From the NCBI GenBank assembly GCA_032158295.1, contig CM063251.1:6792253-6856252 (forward strand): 64,000 nt of DNA. Direction: 5' to 3'. The position numbers and the translations under genes were made by a program. The notes under the pieces are model-generated. The model saw nothing but the letters and a program-made list of their open reading frames with translations, was not told the DNA's origin and searched no databases. This document shows positions 35,301 through 50,300 of this stretch, piece after piece; position 1 is the first letter of the stretch, and every line of letters starts with the position of its first letter. This DNA comes from Pycnopodia helianthoides (Eukaryota > Echinodermata > Asteroidea > Forcipulatida > Asteriidae).

Positions 35301-38300
35301 TGAGCAAGAACAGACAAGTTTCTAGACTCATACTTACACGAGGTCCTGGTGATCCAGAGGCTCCTGGGGAACCACCCCATCCCTTGTGGCCCTGTTAAGA
35401 AGACAAAATAAGCATTTGAAAATTGTTGATTACACCAAGATTACGTATCAATACTTGCACCCCCCCTCCCCCCATCAGTAAATGGGGATCATGATACCTT
35501 AGTGCAGTGGCGTAACCAGAGGGATGGGGAGGGGGGACACAAGGGCAGGAGTACCTCTGCCCCCTCCCCTACACATAGCTTCAACAAAATGCATAAATGA
35601 ATATTTCAATACATTAAATAGGCCCCCCCCCCCCACCCAACTATGTCTTTGCCCCTGCCTGCCCCCCCCCGAAATGAATATATCTGGTTATGGCACTGCC
35701 TTAGTGGTATCTATATAGATTAACCCTGCAGCGATGCACCTGTTTTGGGCCAACAGTATTACGTCATCCTGCCATTGAGGTATGGCAGGGTCATTTGATA
35801 GGTTAAGAGGGTCTGTTCTGCCTTATCTCAATGATTTATGTCTGCTAAACCAGTCTGCTGTCGGCACAAGATCACAAGACCTTCATTCACAAAAGGCCAT
35901 TGAGCCTAGAGCGGTCAGACACAACATGCCTTACCACTAAGCTGTGGTAGTGATCTGTGGCGCATGTGCCGCAGAGATAGGAGTTTGTGCATGAGCTATG
36001 GGGAAACATTTTGTCCGCCACCCCTCCTGACCAAATTGACGACCCCTGTTGATTGACACCACTCCTAAAACGTGTGTATTGGTACACTGCAGGATATCAA
36101 GGAGTATCACGGGGTTGGGATCTACCATTTTGAAATGGTTATGTTTTTCTTGATATGTGCCAGTGCACTGTGGTATGGTGCATTACTGCAAGGTTTTAAA
36201 CAATTTGTGATTTTTAATAATAATAAGAAGAAGACTTGTAAAGTGCTGGTATTTAGAAAACCCTTCAGTATGCTGAGACCTAGGGAAATTAATCATAAGC
36301 TTGACTGAAAAGGGTCAGTTTTAAGATGTGATTGGAAGGAAAGACTGTCAGGTTGTGTTCTAAAAATCATTGGTAAATTGTTCCATAGTTCCGGGGGGCT
36401 GCAACAGAGAAACTACTGTTGCCATAAGCTTTCATCCTGGCAGAGGGAACCACAAGCAAGTGGGCGATATTTGAACGTAATTGGCGTACCGGCTTGTAAG
36501 GTGATACAAATTGCTGAAGGTACTGATGGAGAGATGAGCTGTTGATGGTAAGGTAAAGTCTGTCCCGAGCCAATATGGCTCATCAGGCCAGTGTTTATAC
36601 CCGCTTTGATTGGCATTAAACGACTGAGAATATCTCTATTCCCCCTGGACAGGATACCAGTCCATCGGTAAGTTACTCCCCAGCTCTCACCGGTACCCAT
36701 TTGTACTCCCGGGCGGAGAGACGCAATTATGATAGAGTGCCTTGCTCAGGACACAAGTGTCACGACTGACAGGCCAGGATTCGAACCCACATTCTGTATG
36801 TTGCAGAGCTTGAGTCCATCGCCCTAGACCACTTGGCCACGACACCCATAGAGCCGTTGATAGATTGGTAGGTTACATGAAGGATTTTGAAAACGTTGCG
36901 CCAGGCAACGGGAGAGCCGGTGCAGTGCTTGGAGGACCAGGGTAATGTGATGCAACTTGCTAGAGCATGTTGGGACACGGGCTGCAATGTTCTGGATTCT
37001 CTGAAGGTGATACAAGGTGGACGCTGGAAGTCCATACGTACCAGACCTGAACATGGCTCAGTTATTGCCGTGATCAGCGAAAGATACTTCCAATATTTTC
37101 AAACAAACAAAAATGAACAATTTGTATGGATTTACCGTGACTCCAGTGGCTCCAGTTTCTCCTCTAGCTCCAGCGGGTCCAGCAGGTCCCTGGAAAAAAA
37201 AACGAGGAATGAATTTAAAGTTTGAATTATGGCCACCGATAAGGGTGATGAAATGATCTTGATCTCTCCGCACATGTAATGAACGACTCAACATACTTAA
37301 CATACATAACATAATGTTCATGTCGTAAATTGTAACGAATAATTTTCAAACTTTTCATTTATATTTCAACCATTGTGTAACACATTTGCATATCTGCTGC
37401 TCGCCCAAAGGTTTTTGCTACTTCTGGCTCCAAAACTTGCATACATTGTAATTTCACCCCCAAAACACTATTTTCATTGTTCACAAGCATTTCTTTATGA
37501 CAGAAACTATGATTCTGAGAAAACCTATAGTCTCTGAAGAGCGTGAGTAAAAGCCAAGTCCAAGTATTATACTTTTCCTGTGAAAATTATCAAAGAAAAA
37601 ATTGGCTGAATGCAACTCCTACGAGCTGTTTTGAGATACGGTGGACTTACTTAATGAACTGTTGTATCCGTACAACAACCCTTTTATGCACAGATTTCTT
37701 TAATTTGGGGTTGAACAAAGACAAAATTGTCTGGAGTGAAATTTGAACTAACGACCTCCGGATATTAACGTGCCAGTGCTCTACCAACTGGGCTATCTAG
37801 CAATAAATCGGCGGTCTCCCTAGTTTGTCAGTATCTTTGTTCAGGGGTGCCAGTCAGAAGCCATTCAACCTGTAACTGCCGTGTAGCCAGGGATCCCACC
37901 CAAGTTTACGATGCAACCTGGGAAGCAGCAGCAGAATGATCACCTTAAAGGAATGCAACACCTTAAAGGGGATTGTATATTTTGTTGTCAGTTATAATGG
38001 ATAACGTTTGAAAAAACTCTCTCCTATACTTACAGAAGATCCCATGGCACCATCAGGTCCAGCGCTGCCGCGTACACCAGTGGGGCCAGCAGGTCCGCGA
38101 GGCCCACGCTCTCCCTTGCCACCAACGGGTCCGGATGGTCCCTGATAAATTAGGCAAACAAGTCTTTCAGGTTAAAATACATGTGTACAAAGTTTGTGAA
38201 AAAGTGTCTCTAAAGAAGATCATCGATGTTTATCGATGCGTTTGACACATCTTGGTGATGGACTTACATTCATTCCTCTAGCTCCCGTGGCTCCTGAGGC

Positions 38301-41300
38301 ACCAGCAGCTCCCTTATCACCGGTGGGTCCGCCAGGTCCCTGAGATCCCTGTTTACCAGTGTCTCCATCACGGCCCTGTTAGATTAAAAAGTCATATAAA
38401 ATGTTTAGCTTCGCCTTGAATTTCTTGATAATCTAATGCACACGATCTGGTGTATGTAAACTATGAGTGATTTTGAGAATTCTTGTCTTAGAGTAGAGGA
38501 TTTTCTGTGGTTGTACTTACACTTGATCCCTTGGGTCCAGTGGGTCCCTTAGCACCTTGTGGTCCCATGCGTCCAGCAGACCCCTGTTGACCGTTTGCTC
38601 CACGCTTACCATCAGATCCATCAGAACCCTGTCGAAAAAGCATTAAAAAAACTAAACAAAGTGGTCCACGTTCAAATGAAACTTACTTAAAAATGATGGC
38701 CAAGATGGATAAGAAAAAGTACATAGGTTTGAATTCCAAGCTAAAACAATGTTTTCTCCCCAAAAAGAAGAACTTTTAGAGAATATTCTTGAGAGAGTTT
38801 GAGATACTTACGGGACGTCCAGCGGCACCAGCGGGTCCAGGGGCTCCCATTGATCCCATACTTCCCTAGAACCACGACAGAGTGAGAGAGAATTATAAGC
38901 AAATTATGTTCAACCTTTTACGATATTTTCATTTAATTTCAGGATTTTCCAGCTAAAAAGGAAAACAAAGTCAGACAACATCCTACTTCGCGTAACAACA
39001 GGGCAGTTTGTGACGTTGCAGTGTCAAGCAACAGCGGACGGTGTGCACTTTTAAAGGTCAAACTTTTAACCAAATAGGGTTCCTTGTTAAGCGCCAGCAA
39101 ACAGTTCGGCATAACTCGCTGTCCATTTTGCATTAGGCTGTGACATTTAGGTCAGTGCAGCGGTGCATATCAGGGCATTTTATGACATTGCGTTGTCAAG
39201 TAGCAGCGGATGATGCGCACGTTAAGGTCAAACTTTTAACCAATCAAAGTTCTTTGTTTAATGCCAATTGTGCATGTATGCGGGAATTGTCACTTGGTCA
39301 CAGTCAACTAACCTGTTGAGAAAGTTAACATCAAACTAAACAGTTTGGGTAAGGAGCCTTTCTAGGCCAGGGATTCATGAATGTTTTCTGCTCAACTTAT
39401 AGACGAAGATAAGCCACTGAATCTTCACAACCTCTCATCAATCAAAAGAGCATTTTGATGGAACTTAAAAAAGAAAACAGAAAAAAACCAGGAAACTTTG
39501 AGAGAAGAAAAGCAAAGCCACTGCAACTTACTAGTCCTCCGATGATTCCAGATGGACCAGGAGATCCAGCAGGTCCAGCAGGTCCCTAAAGACAAAGAAA
39601 ACAATATGGGGAATAGATTGATATTCAGTTTGCAGTAACACAATGTGTACATCTACTTAGCTGTGTAGATTATGTTCTTAGAGAACTTGTCTTGCTATCT
39701 ATTGTACTGCCGCGGAGTAGTCAGAATTCAGGAGACTTCTCAGTGAAAAGAACCGTCCTGCTTATGAACTACTACCTGGGCGGTAGGAAATCGGCCGAAC
39801 TACTACTAGATTGAATACATTTTGAAAATATCCTTTAAAGATTACAGAAACATTGACTGCAATGAGTTGAGAAGGTTAAACACATTGTCTGCAGTAACTC
39901 TGCAAAGTTTTACCCTTTCCGACCAAGTTAAAAGGGGGCTTGCAGATCCGGATTGACCCAATTCCCCCGACATCATCACACAATAAATCTTGCTTGTGCC
40001 ATTTTTGAAGTCATCAGATTCCCTGTATGTGCTGCTGAGCAGTGAGCATTTTTTGGGCCACCTGTGTGCAGTTGATGCGCACCAATTTTGTTTATTTACA
40101 TGCAATTTGACTCCCAAAGTTTCAAACCATGGGCAGACAGTTGACCCAATAAGAAGTTTGTCTCAGTACCTCAAGAGACGAGAGGGGGAACAATTTGAGA
40201 GGACAAAAACATGTTCACCTCTCTGATTTTGTTTTACTTCTCAAAAAATGCTTTTTTGTCACCTCTCCAAATTTTTCACCTTATCAAATTTGTTTCCCTT
40301 CAACGGATCCTCATGTGTATGATATAACTTGTTCGATTGCCAGCATTCATGTCATGTCTGTGGTCATTAGCCCTAACCCTAACCCATACCCTAACCCTAA
40401 CCCTAACCCTAACCCATACCCTAACCCTAACCCTAACCCTAACCCTAACCCATACCCAACCCAACCCTAACCCTAACCCTAACCCTAACCCTAACCCTAA
40501 CCCTAACCCTAACCCTAACCCTAACCCTAACCCATACCCTAAACCCTAACCCTAACCCTAACCCTAACCCTAACCCTAACCCTAACCCTAACCCTAACCC
40601 TAACCCTGGGGTTAGGGTTAGGATAAGGGTTTAACATAATACAGGAAACATTTATTTTTTAGGCCTTTCGCACTGTGAAGTAAGGACTCGTTTACTGCGT
40701 TGTGTTAACAAAGTGTGATCAAAAGGTTGTTGAATGGACTGTAAGACACTGGGACTTACTGTAGCACCGGTTCTACCGTCCTCTCCTGATGATCCTGTCA
40801 CTCCTTGAGGTCCTGGGCTGCCACGGATACCAGTCGAGCCCTTCACTCCTTGTGTTCCACGGGAACCCTGTAGTGAGGAGGGAAATAGGTAGTGATGAGA
40901 AAAACATGAGAGTCACAAAAACATCTCTAAATTCAACCCAAAACTCTGAGATGGCAAATTAGTTTTAGACTTACCTTTCCCCAAGAAGTTCTTTTCACTT
41001 CACTATTTTTATTATTATTAGTAGTAGTATTATGTATTTTTGGTAATGAAACTAAGGATGCCCCATAAGTGAAATTAATCACTTTAGCTAACAAGCCTGA
41101 GGAAACCTGTAAACAAGAGTGCTTGCTATGAGAACCAGAAACACCAGGGTTAACCCCAACTCTTCCACGATAAGTGTTCTGGGTTCTTTGATGTGAACTG
41201 TCAATTCTAGTACACAGGACCTACGGCTTGCTGTCCCATCCGAAGGACAAAGCAATTATGGTAAAGTATCTTGCTCAAGGACACAAGTATCACGACCGGG

Positions 41301-44300
41301 ACTCGAAACCACACTCTGCTGAACAGAAACACCAGAGATCGAGGTTCGGTGCTCTTAACCGCTCGGCCACGACACGCCATAAGGATTCATCAGGATTTTT
41401 GATTCAAACATTTAGCTCTTCTGATGAAATATGCAATTTACATACCAACAATGGCGCCATAAGTTGCCCGAACACGGCAGGTTGGCCATCAGGCAAACAA
41501 CACACCCTTTTAAAGATCATGCTGGTCGCGTGAGGTCACCATCATGCATTGCCATAAATCTATTGGCACTTACAGCCAGTGGTGTCTATATGCATATATG
41601 CATGAGCATAATTAGCATAAAGGTATTGTTATACTAAGACCTCGTTTTCATAAATATATTTTTTTTCCCATGATGAAAGCATCTTCATTCATCCATTGGC
41701 ATCTTAGAGATAATGAAATGACTGTCAATAAACTCACACTCGCTCCAGGTCTGCCGTTGGTTCCAGAGGTTCCAACCTCTCCTCTTGCACCCTGTAAACA
41801 GATCAAAAATCCCTACTGTCAGCATGGCCACAGTGCAGTCACAAAAGAAAATCTCACACCCTCCCATTTACGATAAGTTAATGGGTGATGACGGAATGGC
41901 AGAATTTGTACCGGGTGAACAAATCAAAGTAAAAATTTGAAAATAATGCGATACGTCAGTTGCCCATTAGCCTCTCACAGTCTCTCCATATTTTAATGCA
42001 ATAAATCAAGAATATTAGATTACAGAACATTCTACAGAACTCCTAGAATGGGTTGCCAATACGAACATAGTTTATTTGTGTTGTGACATCACACTTTGCT
42101 TAGGAACTAAGATTGATTCACTATCTAAAACCAATCTTTGTGAAATCAAGCACTGGTCTTCCTTCTGTAGCATTCTGTGAAAACAGCTAGTTGATACAAA
42201 ATCTTGCTTGCATATCAAAATCTGTTGAAACTGAACACTCTTCTAAACGCTTTTGTTTAAAAGTTACAATTTGTGAGATTTGTTGGTCGTAGAATAAGCT
42301 TTCATTGCATAAGTTAGAGCATACAAAGAATGGGATACAAAACAAATGCTTATTATTTTACTATTTCTTAGTTACTTACAGGAATTCCAGAGGGTCCAGG
42401 TGGTCCAGGCATTCCATTGTTTCCACCAGCTCCCTAAATAAATTGCGAAAAAAATAAGATAAAAAATGTGTGATTTTTTTTATCTTAGTGGTCCATTGGG
42501 GCTCAAGCAGGGAATAGTGCACAATCGACTAAAGTCACCATTTTGGGGTTAAGCATGGAATAGTGCACAGTCGACTAAAGTCACCATTAGGGCTCAAGCA
42601 GGGAATAGTGCACAGTCGACTAAAATCACCATTAGGGCTCAAGCAGGGTATAGTGCACAGTTGACTGAAGTCACCATTTTGGGGTTAAGCATGGAATAGT
42701 GCACAGTCGACTAAAGTCACCATTAGGGCTCAAGCAGGGAATAGTGCACAGTCAACTAGGTCACCATTAGGGCTCAAGCAGATAGTGCACAGTCGACTAA
42801 AGTCACCATTAGGGCTCAAGCAGGGTATAGTGCACAGTCAACTAGGTCACCATTAGGGCTCAAGCAGATAGTGCACAGTCGACTAAAGTCACCATTAGGG
42901 CTCAAGCAGGGTATAGTGCACAGTTGACTGAAGTCACCATTGGGGCTCAAGCAGGGTATAGTGCACAGTTGACTGAAGTCACCATTGGGGCTCAAGCAGG
43001 GTATAGTGCACAGTTGACTAAAGTCACCATTGGGGCTCAAGAAGGGTATAGTGCACAGTCGACTAAAGTCACCATTGGGGCTCAAGCAGGGTATAGTGTA
43101 CAGTCGACTAAAGTCACCATTGGGGCTCAAGCAGGGTATAGTGTACAGTCGACTAAAGTCACCATTAGGGCTCAAGCAGGGTATAGTGCACAGTCGACTA
43201 AAACAAAAAAAGGATTTATAGAGTCAAAGGTAATTCAAGAGAGAAAACAACTTACGGCAGCTCCTTGTGCACCGGCCTCTCCACGTGCTCCCTGGGCTCC
43301 AGTTGCTCCCTGGTTTTAAGGTTAAGAAGAAGAAAAATAAATCGTCAAAAAGAGTTCTCAAAAATAATTTCATGCTCCTCTTGAAACAAAAAAACCACCG
43401 CTGACAGAATTAACATATGCACCAGTTACTGCTTATCAAAATAATAACTCATTTTTTTTCAAAAATAAAAATTCTCTGCCGAGCAAAAATGAGTAGGATT
43501 CCAATCACAGATGGTACGTGAATCCCGGCTTTCTCAATCCTTTCCGGTAAGATGTACCTCAAGTGAGGTCTCTTTTGACACATTTTACTGACGAGAGTTG
43601 CTGATGGACTCTTCTCAACTTTGATTTTAGTCCACCATAAAGAGATATATGGCTGCTTCACGATGTCATAGCAGTGACTTACCGGTTGTCCGGGTCGTCC
43701 ATTTGGGCCAGAGCCACCCTCGACTCCAGCCTCACCGATGGGACCTCTTGGTCCCTTCTCTCCACGGACTCCGACAGGTCCTGATGGTCCCTACAGTTAA
43801 AGAAAGAAAAAAAAAGATCCCAGCATTTCACCTTTTCTTTCAGACTTTAGTTTACTGGCCTTATAATATCACCTCTTCCTTACCATTGGCTACTTTCGTC
43901 GACCAAGATCACATAAATTGTTATCAAAAAGCACTCAAGCCTGAGCACAGAGGCCATTGTCATAAAGCCGTAGCTTTATCCATATTAACCTTCCATAGCC
44001 ATGCTTACAATAGATAGGTTGCAGTATGACGTAAATCGGCCATCTTTACGGGCAGTTTAGAACAAACAGTCGTGCGTTTCGTGTGAGAACGGCGTGTAAC
44101 ACGCGCGCATTTCACGAAACTCATTGCACGATTGGTCAGTGAACAACGCGGCTGCATTGATAAGTTGAGCGTTTGACGCACCTGCAAGCCAAAATGCAAT
44201 TTGCCCGTAAAGATGGCGTCTACTGGGAACTATCTATAGTTGTAAAGGCAAGATCTTTCTAATGGCGGTACAAACAAACAAGGGAGCTATGACATCATCA

Positions 44301-47300
44301 TTTTAAAATGACCTTTATACCCTCAGTGAGCTTCCAGACTACAACTAGTCAAACTTTCTTTAAAGATGTAAACCTTCACGGATTTTTGCATTGAATTATA
44401 AAACTCATATAAAAAGCTGAAGGCTGTCCTTTGCGTTACATGAATCTCCCATTAACCCAAATCTCTGTATTCTACATACCGGTTTCATTTCTGCTCTTAT
44501 CAGTTGTTATCAGTAAAGTAATTGTAATATAAACATTCACCTTGGAACCCACTTACCTAAGGCCACTCATCTATAAGCCAACATCAGTTGTCAAAAACAG
44601 AAATGCTGAAGAGCAGGGAGAAAGGCCTGCTGTTTCTTTTTCAATTTCTCAAGATATATCTGGTTGCTCTTTCATTATAGCATTTAACACTTTTCCCCAA
44701 TATTTCACATTATAAATAGAAACCTGTGAAATTTTGCGGATATTTTTGTCAGAAAAATCACAGGCAGTGGTCTCCTAGACCACCTGTTCATGCCTCACAA
44801 ACTTTTGATCCGATAAGAAAGATCTTGTTGAAAACTGCTGTTTCTCAAACCAGTGAGTACCAACCAGAGTTTGTCATAGGCAAACTAGGGTTTGCTTTTA
44901 ATGGGTGAATCAAGTAATGAATGATGAAACAGTACACTCTGTGGCCAAATGTATATTTGATAAATACATCTCCGAACATGGTATCCCTGATACATTGCAA
45001 ACTGACCAGGAGCACCAATATGAAAGCTCCCGAGTCCTGGAGTTATGCAAACTACTTGTGATTAAAGCCTCCAGCTTTATATATAGTGCTTTAATTCAAG
45101 GCAAAATCCACGTAATCTCCCATGGGAGTTGAGGGTTTTATCGAAAAGGTTTTAAAATTGCCCTGTGGATAAAGAATTGCCAAAACGCGACCGGCACTGT
45201 AAGAAACCCTTCGAGCGCCGCCAATGTTCTGAAACATCATACTGAATCTCCATCCACAGGCCGCCAACGTTCCCTTCAGTCTACTAATCGAAATAAAAAG
45301 TTTTAAAAATGGCCGGCATGTGGATACAGAATTACTAAAACGAGGCTGGCACTGTAAGGGCTAACATCACACTGTTGTTGCCATGGATCGACAAGTCGTA
45401 ATCGAGGACTCAAGTTTGCTCGAAGATAATATAAATTGTTATTCTGAAACGTAAATTGAGGATTACCTGTCCTCCCTGAATACCCATGGCTCCTCGTTGG
45501 CCAGCACTTCCTCTCTCTCCCTGTTACAAATAATAAATAAAACATTAGTACTGTTCTGTTGTTTTCAAGACCCTACAAGGTCTGTTAATTCAATTCAATT
45601 CAATCAATTTATTATGAACATCACGTTAAAAAACATGAAAATTTGATTTCCAGTGTGCATCTTACAATAAAAACACAAATGGAGATAAATTTGTAAAATA
45701 GAAAGGAAGAACTATAAAAGAAAAACAGGACAAATTTCACAGTGACAGAGATATTATGTACATGAATTAATCAATTTATTTCAATTTAACCGTTTAGAGA
45801 CCACACATTTCTAAATAATTATTGCCATGTGTCCAGGGAGATGTCTTGATCGGACTGATTTTTGAACCTACTCTTTGCCAATTAAGTACTCATTTGAAAC
45901 AAAACTTGTGTTTGGTGACCATTACTTTGGTCTTTTGGGGTAAAGTAGAAGTAGCTTGAATCTTGCAGCCGTTTGCCCTGGGCCTGTTTAGTACAAGCCA
46001 CTTGCGGCCACTGTGGACTCTAAAAGAGCTAATAACAAACATTTTCTAAGCGTGTTTGATACTAGTTAAAGGAACATTACAGAATTGGTAAGAAAAAAAC
46101 TTGTGAAATATACTTTTGATCACAGATTTACATAAAACTTACACGGTCTAATGATGACAATAGTAGAAAACATCCCTTGAAATATTTCTGTCTGAAATGC
46201 CATATTCGATGAGAAATGAATAAACTAGTTTTCTGATTGGAGTTTATCGCTCAGTGAGCGTTTTATTCATTTGTTGAATCTATATGATTTCATACAAATG
46301 TGTAATCGGTTTTTCACTATTCTCTCGTGACCCAGATGGCCGATCGATCTCAAACTTCTACAGGTTTGTCAGTTTATGTATATGGTGGATTACATAAAGT
46401 GCTTACACTGCCAGCAACTGTTTTGTTAGCAAAAACCAATTCTGTAATGTTCCTTTAAGTAATTAAGCATAGACTACTTACCGGATTTCCTTTGGGTCCA
46501 GAGGGACCAGTCTTCCCTGATCTTCCGATATCACCCTACGTTTTGAAAGAAAAGATGAAGAAGAACAAATTGTCACTGTTAATATTGACTGTAAAAATAC
46601 CACAAATTTCGGTCTAACTGTCAATTCAACTATTTTAGCATAGGATTCATTTAAAAGTATAGACCGGGCCTGGAATTTCATCTTTGAGAGGGCGAGGCCA
46701 TTCTCATTTTGCAAAAGACACTTCCATTGGAAAAGCCTAGAAATCTATGGGTATTTTTTGAAGGGGCACCAAGGCCAAGATCATAGCCTCCATGGCCTCT
46801 GTTTAATTCCAGAGCCCAATTTCATAGAGCTGCTTAAGCAGAAAATATTGCTTAACAATTGTCTGCTAAGCAGAAATGAACAGGATACCAGTCACAAATT
46901 GTACATGTGTTATGCTAGTTTGGCTGGTAACCTTATTCTTGTAAGCATAATTTTGTTGTGCTTAGCTACTTTTTGTGCTTAAGCAGCTCTATGAAATTGG
47001 GCCCAGGAGTGGAAGGCAGAAACACAACCTAATTTTGAGTTGTTTCACAGCCATAAAGAGGTAACTACAAAGACGTCTAGAATTTTTTTCCACCATGTGA
47101 AATTCTTGAGGGGTGAGATTAAAAAAATAATAATAATAAACACAAATCTGAAGCTATGATCCACTTTTTAGGAGATATGTTGAAATGATGGCATTTCCAA
47201 CTTTTGATAACCCCTGGAGTTGTATACTTCAAGGAGCTGTTGGAAAACAGTATCCTCAGTGCTAAAGAAGTAGATCAAGGAGCATGAGTTCTTCATATCG

Positions 47301-50300
47301 GAAGAAATTAGCAGCTACTTTTCAAATCAAAGTCTGAAATTTCTGATCCCTGCATTCTACTTATACACAATCGAGCCATCAATCAGATCAGAAAAAATAA
47401 ATGGGCGTGTAATTGTTAACAGAAAAATGATGACTATTCAAGAAAATGGGCTGCAGTATCTCCTGGGCCTGGAGATGACGACCCCTGAATAATCATGATT
47501 GCACATGTTAAAGGTAAGCCCTCTACATCGCCATACTAGAAATTTTGAGGTTTGCTTATAAAAAGTGGTGTCTCTCTACACTTATGGATATAAAAAAAAA
47601 AGACAAAAAATAACAGGCCTGAAAATCTCCACCATCTGAGAAAAACTAAGTAAATAGGTGCAGAAGGTCATGTCTCACATCAGGATTGTAGCGATCAGGG
47701 GGTGGGGGGGGGGGAATCACCCCTAATAATTTTGGCAAATGAAGCACTAAATCAAGTAGAACTAGGGCTTCGAGACTAACTTCAGTAATTTTGTCCGCTA
47801 AAACTCATTGTCTTTCCTTCAAGCTCACTAACTTTGTTGCTTTGATTTTATTGAATACAATCGGATTGCGAGCTGGGCATGCTAGTTTTTTCTTGAAATG
47901 GATGAGCACATTGGTGGTCAGCGAGTTGGCAAACTGGCTTTCATACACCCCCTATAAGGGAATGCAAGGTAGCAAACTGGCTTCTGTATACCTACTGAAA
48001 GGAAATTCTAGCTGGCAAACTGGCTTCCATACACTCTCCCAAGAAAAATACCCTTGCTTTTTGCATCTGCTCATACTCATCCTGAATGGACAGGACCATC
48101 TTGCAGGAAATGGTAGAGTGGGGGCCAGGCCAATGAGGCACGCCACTGAAAAGTAACAAATAGGATTGAAACAAAAGAGCTGCTTACCGGCTCGCCAGAC
48201 AGACCCGTAGATCCGGCAGGTCCCTGCGGGCCTGGAGATCCCTGTCAGAAGAATGGAGTCAAGATGAAAAGAATTAGAAATGTGAACTGCTCTTGCAAAA
48301 TGAGAGTAAAGGCATAGAATCTTCCCAGCCTTAACAATTTGAAGTGATGCACTAGTAATAACAACAATAGTACCAGGCATTTAGGCCAAATAAAAAAAAA
48401 AATACCAGTTGATCGTCCTGATTTTTCCAAAAAGAGGAGGATGAGGGCCTTTTTATTTTTATTTTATTTTTTTTCCAAGATGGCCGCCAAGTATTTGAAT
48501 TCAAACAGGCCACCAAAATAGCATGCGATTTTTCTTCTCTTACTGACCGTGCATACCAAGGCTTAAGAATTTTGCTTTTGGTGCGATTAACACACACACA
48601 AAGACCATCTCGCAGCTCACCCAGGGCCAGGCCTGTGAGTGGACCCTCAAAAAAAGAGCTGAAACACTACATGATGTAAGAATAATCGTGGAACGCCAAG
48701 TGAGTGCGCGTCACGCATTTCGCTTGTCGAATTGGGGCACCCCATTGATTCAGTAATTAGGCTTATTTCACATTATTGTAGTTGTACATTATTGCTGCCA
48801 AGCATATCTATATCAGGCCCAAATTTTTTAAATTTATTTATTTATTTATTTTTTTACGAAAAAAACCCAGAAAATATAAAATAATTAAAAAAAGGATGCG
48901 GCCTCAAAAAAGGATGCGGGCGGGGACGATCAACTGGTATTTTTTTTTATTTGGCCTTATAGAGCATTCTTACACTGGGTACCACAGTGCTTTACAAGAA
49001 AACAGCACATTAACCCACTGTGTAATCATCAGAATTTACGCACATTATTAAATTTGTTGGGGTGAACATAATCCCTTTTAAATGGTCTGAACCATCAGAT
49101 AAGAACTGTTTAGATTTGTCAACAAATTTTTTTGGCGGGAGGTCTCGAAATCAAGCATCTGAAAGCACACAACTTCGTGTGACAAGGGTGTTTTTTCTTC
49201 CATTATTATCTCGCAACTTCGATGACCAATTGAGTTCAAATTTTCACAGCTTTGTTATTTTGTGCATATGTTGAGATACACCGAGTGAGAAGACTGGCCT
49301 TTGACAATTACCAAAGGTGTCCAGTGTCTTTAATTATAGGCATTTTATCAAAACTGGGCACATTTTTGTTTACTTACTCTTGATCCGGCTTTTCCAGCAC
49401 CTCCACGCCTTCCAGTTGAACCTTGGGCTCCCTAAAAAGAGGAGTTTTCAGAGAATTTCACTGGTTTGTCACAATTTCACTGAATATCTGTGAAGTCGTT
49501 TTTCTTGCTGCTTTTTTTTTAAACATAAAACTATGTAAATGTCTTTCTGTAACTATTGGTTTTTGTTTTAAATAATTCCTGTACCTTAAAACAACAGAAC
49601 AATTTAGATGTAAAAAGCCTTTTCCCAATCCAGTCATGGACATTTTTGTTGTTGATATTTCAAGTTAGTTCAAAATCTGTAATCCGTAGAAAAGAATGCA
49701 GTAACACTGTGTGGATTTTAGTTAAAACTCAAGGACACTATAATTTAATTCAGATCAAAAATAAACAGAAACACACACAAGTTAAACAAACACTATGTGT
49801 AAGAAGGAGTGATCCATATAGTGGATAATTATTTTCAGTTGTTTTAGTTTGAACACTTACAGGTGCTCCAGCGATACCCATTTGTCCACACCACCACGGT
49901 CACCTGGTGCTCCCTGTAAAACAACAACAACAACAACAACAAGTTAACCAATCATCAAAAGCTTGTTTGATTTATTTATTTATTTATTTTATTTAAACCA
50001 TGTTTAATGAGGGTGACCCATCCAGCACAGCTGATCATTTGGGGCTCTCACATAATTGTAGAAAAGGAAAGAGAACATCAAAGAAAAAAATACAAAAAAA
50101 GGACAAATGGACAAAATAAAACATCCAAACAGCAAATTTCACAAAAAGTAGGAGAATAACAACTAAAGGAATACGAGTGCCCCATACTCCCAAATACGGA
50201 TCATAAACTATTTACAAGCCAACAGCCCGGGATAGAACTGTGTATAATGTCAACTTATTCCTTTTTTTATTGTGAAAGCTCCTTGTGATGAAGTCTGTAA

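Noticed and set aside
40371..40633. A chromosome end
   Set aside because: Unique collagen exons continue on both sides, so the telomere-like array is interstitial.
42816..43319. Protein genes of 119 and 131 residues on opposite strands
   Set aside because: Both are translations of the 45-bp minisatellite, whose length is a multiple of three. The plus-strand frame also runs into antisense of a real collagen exon.
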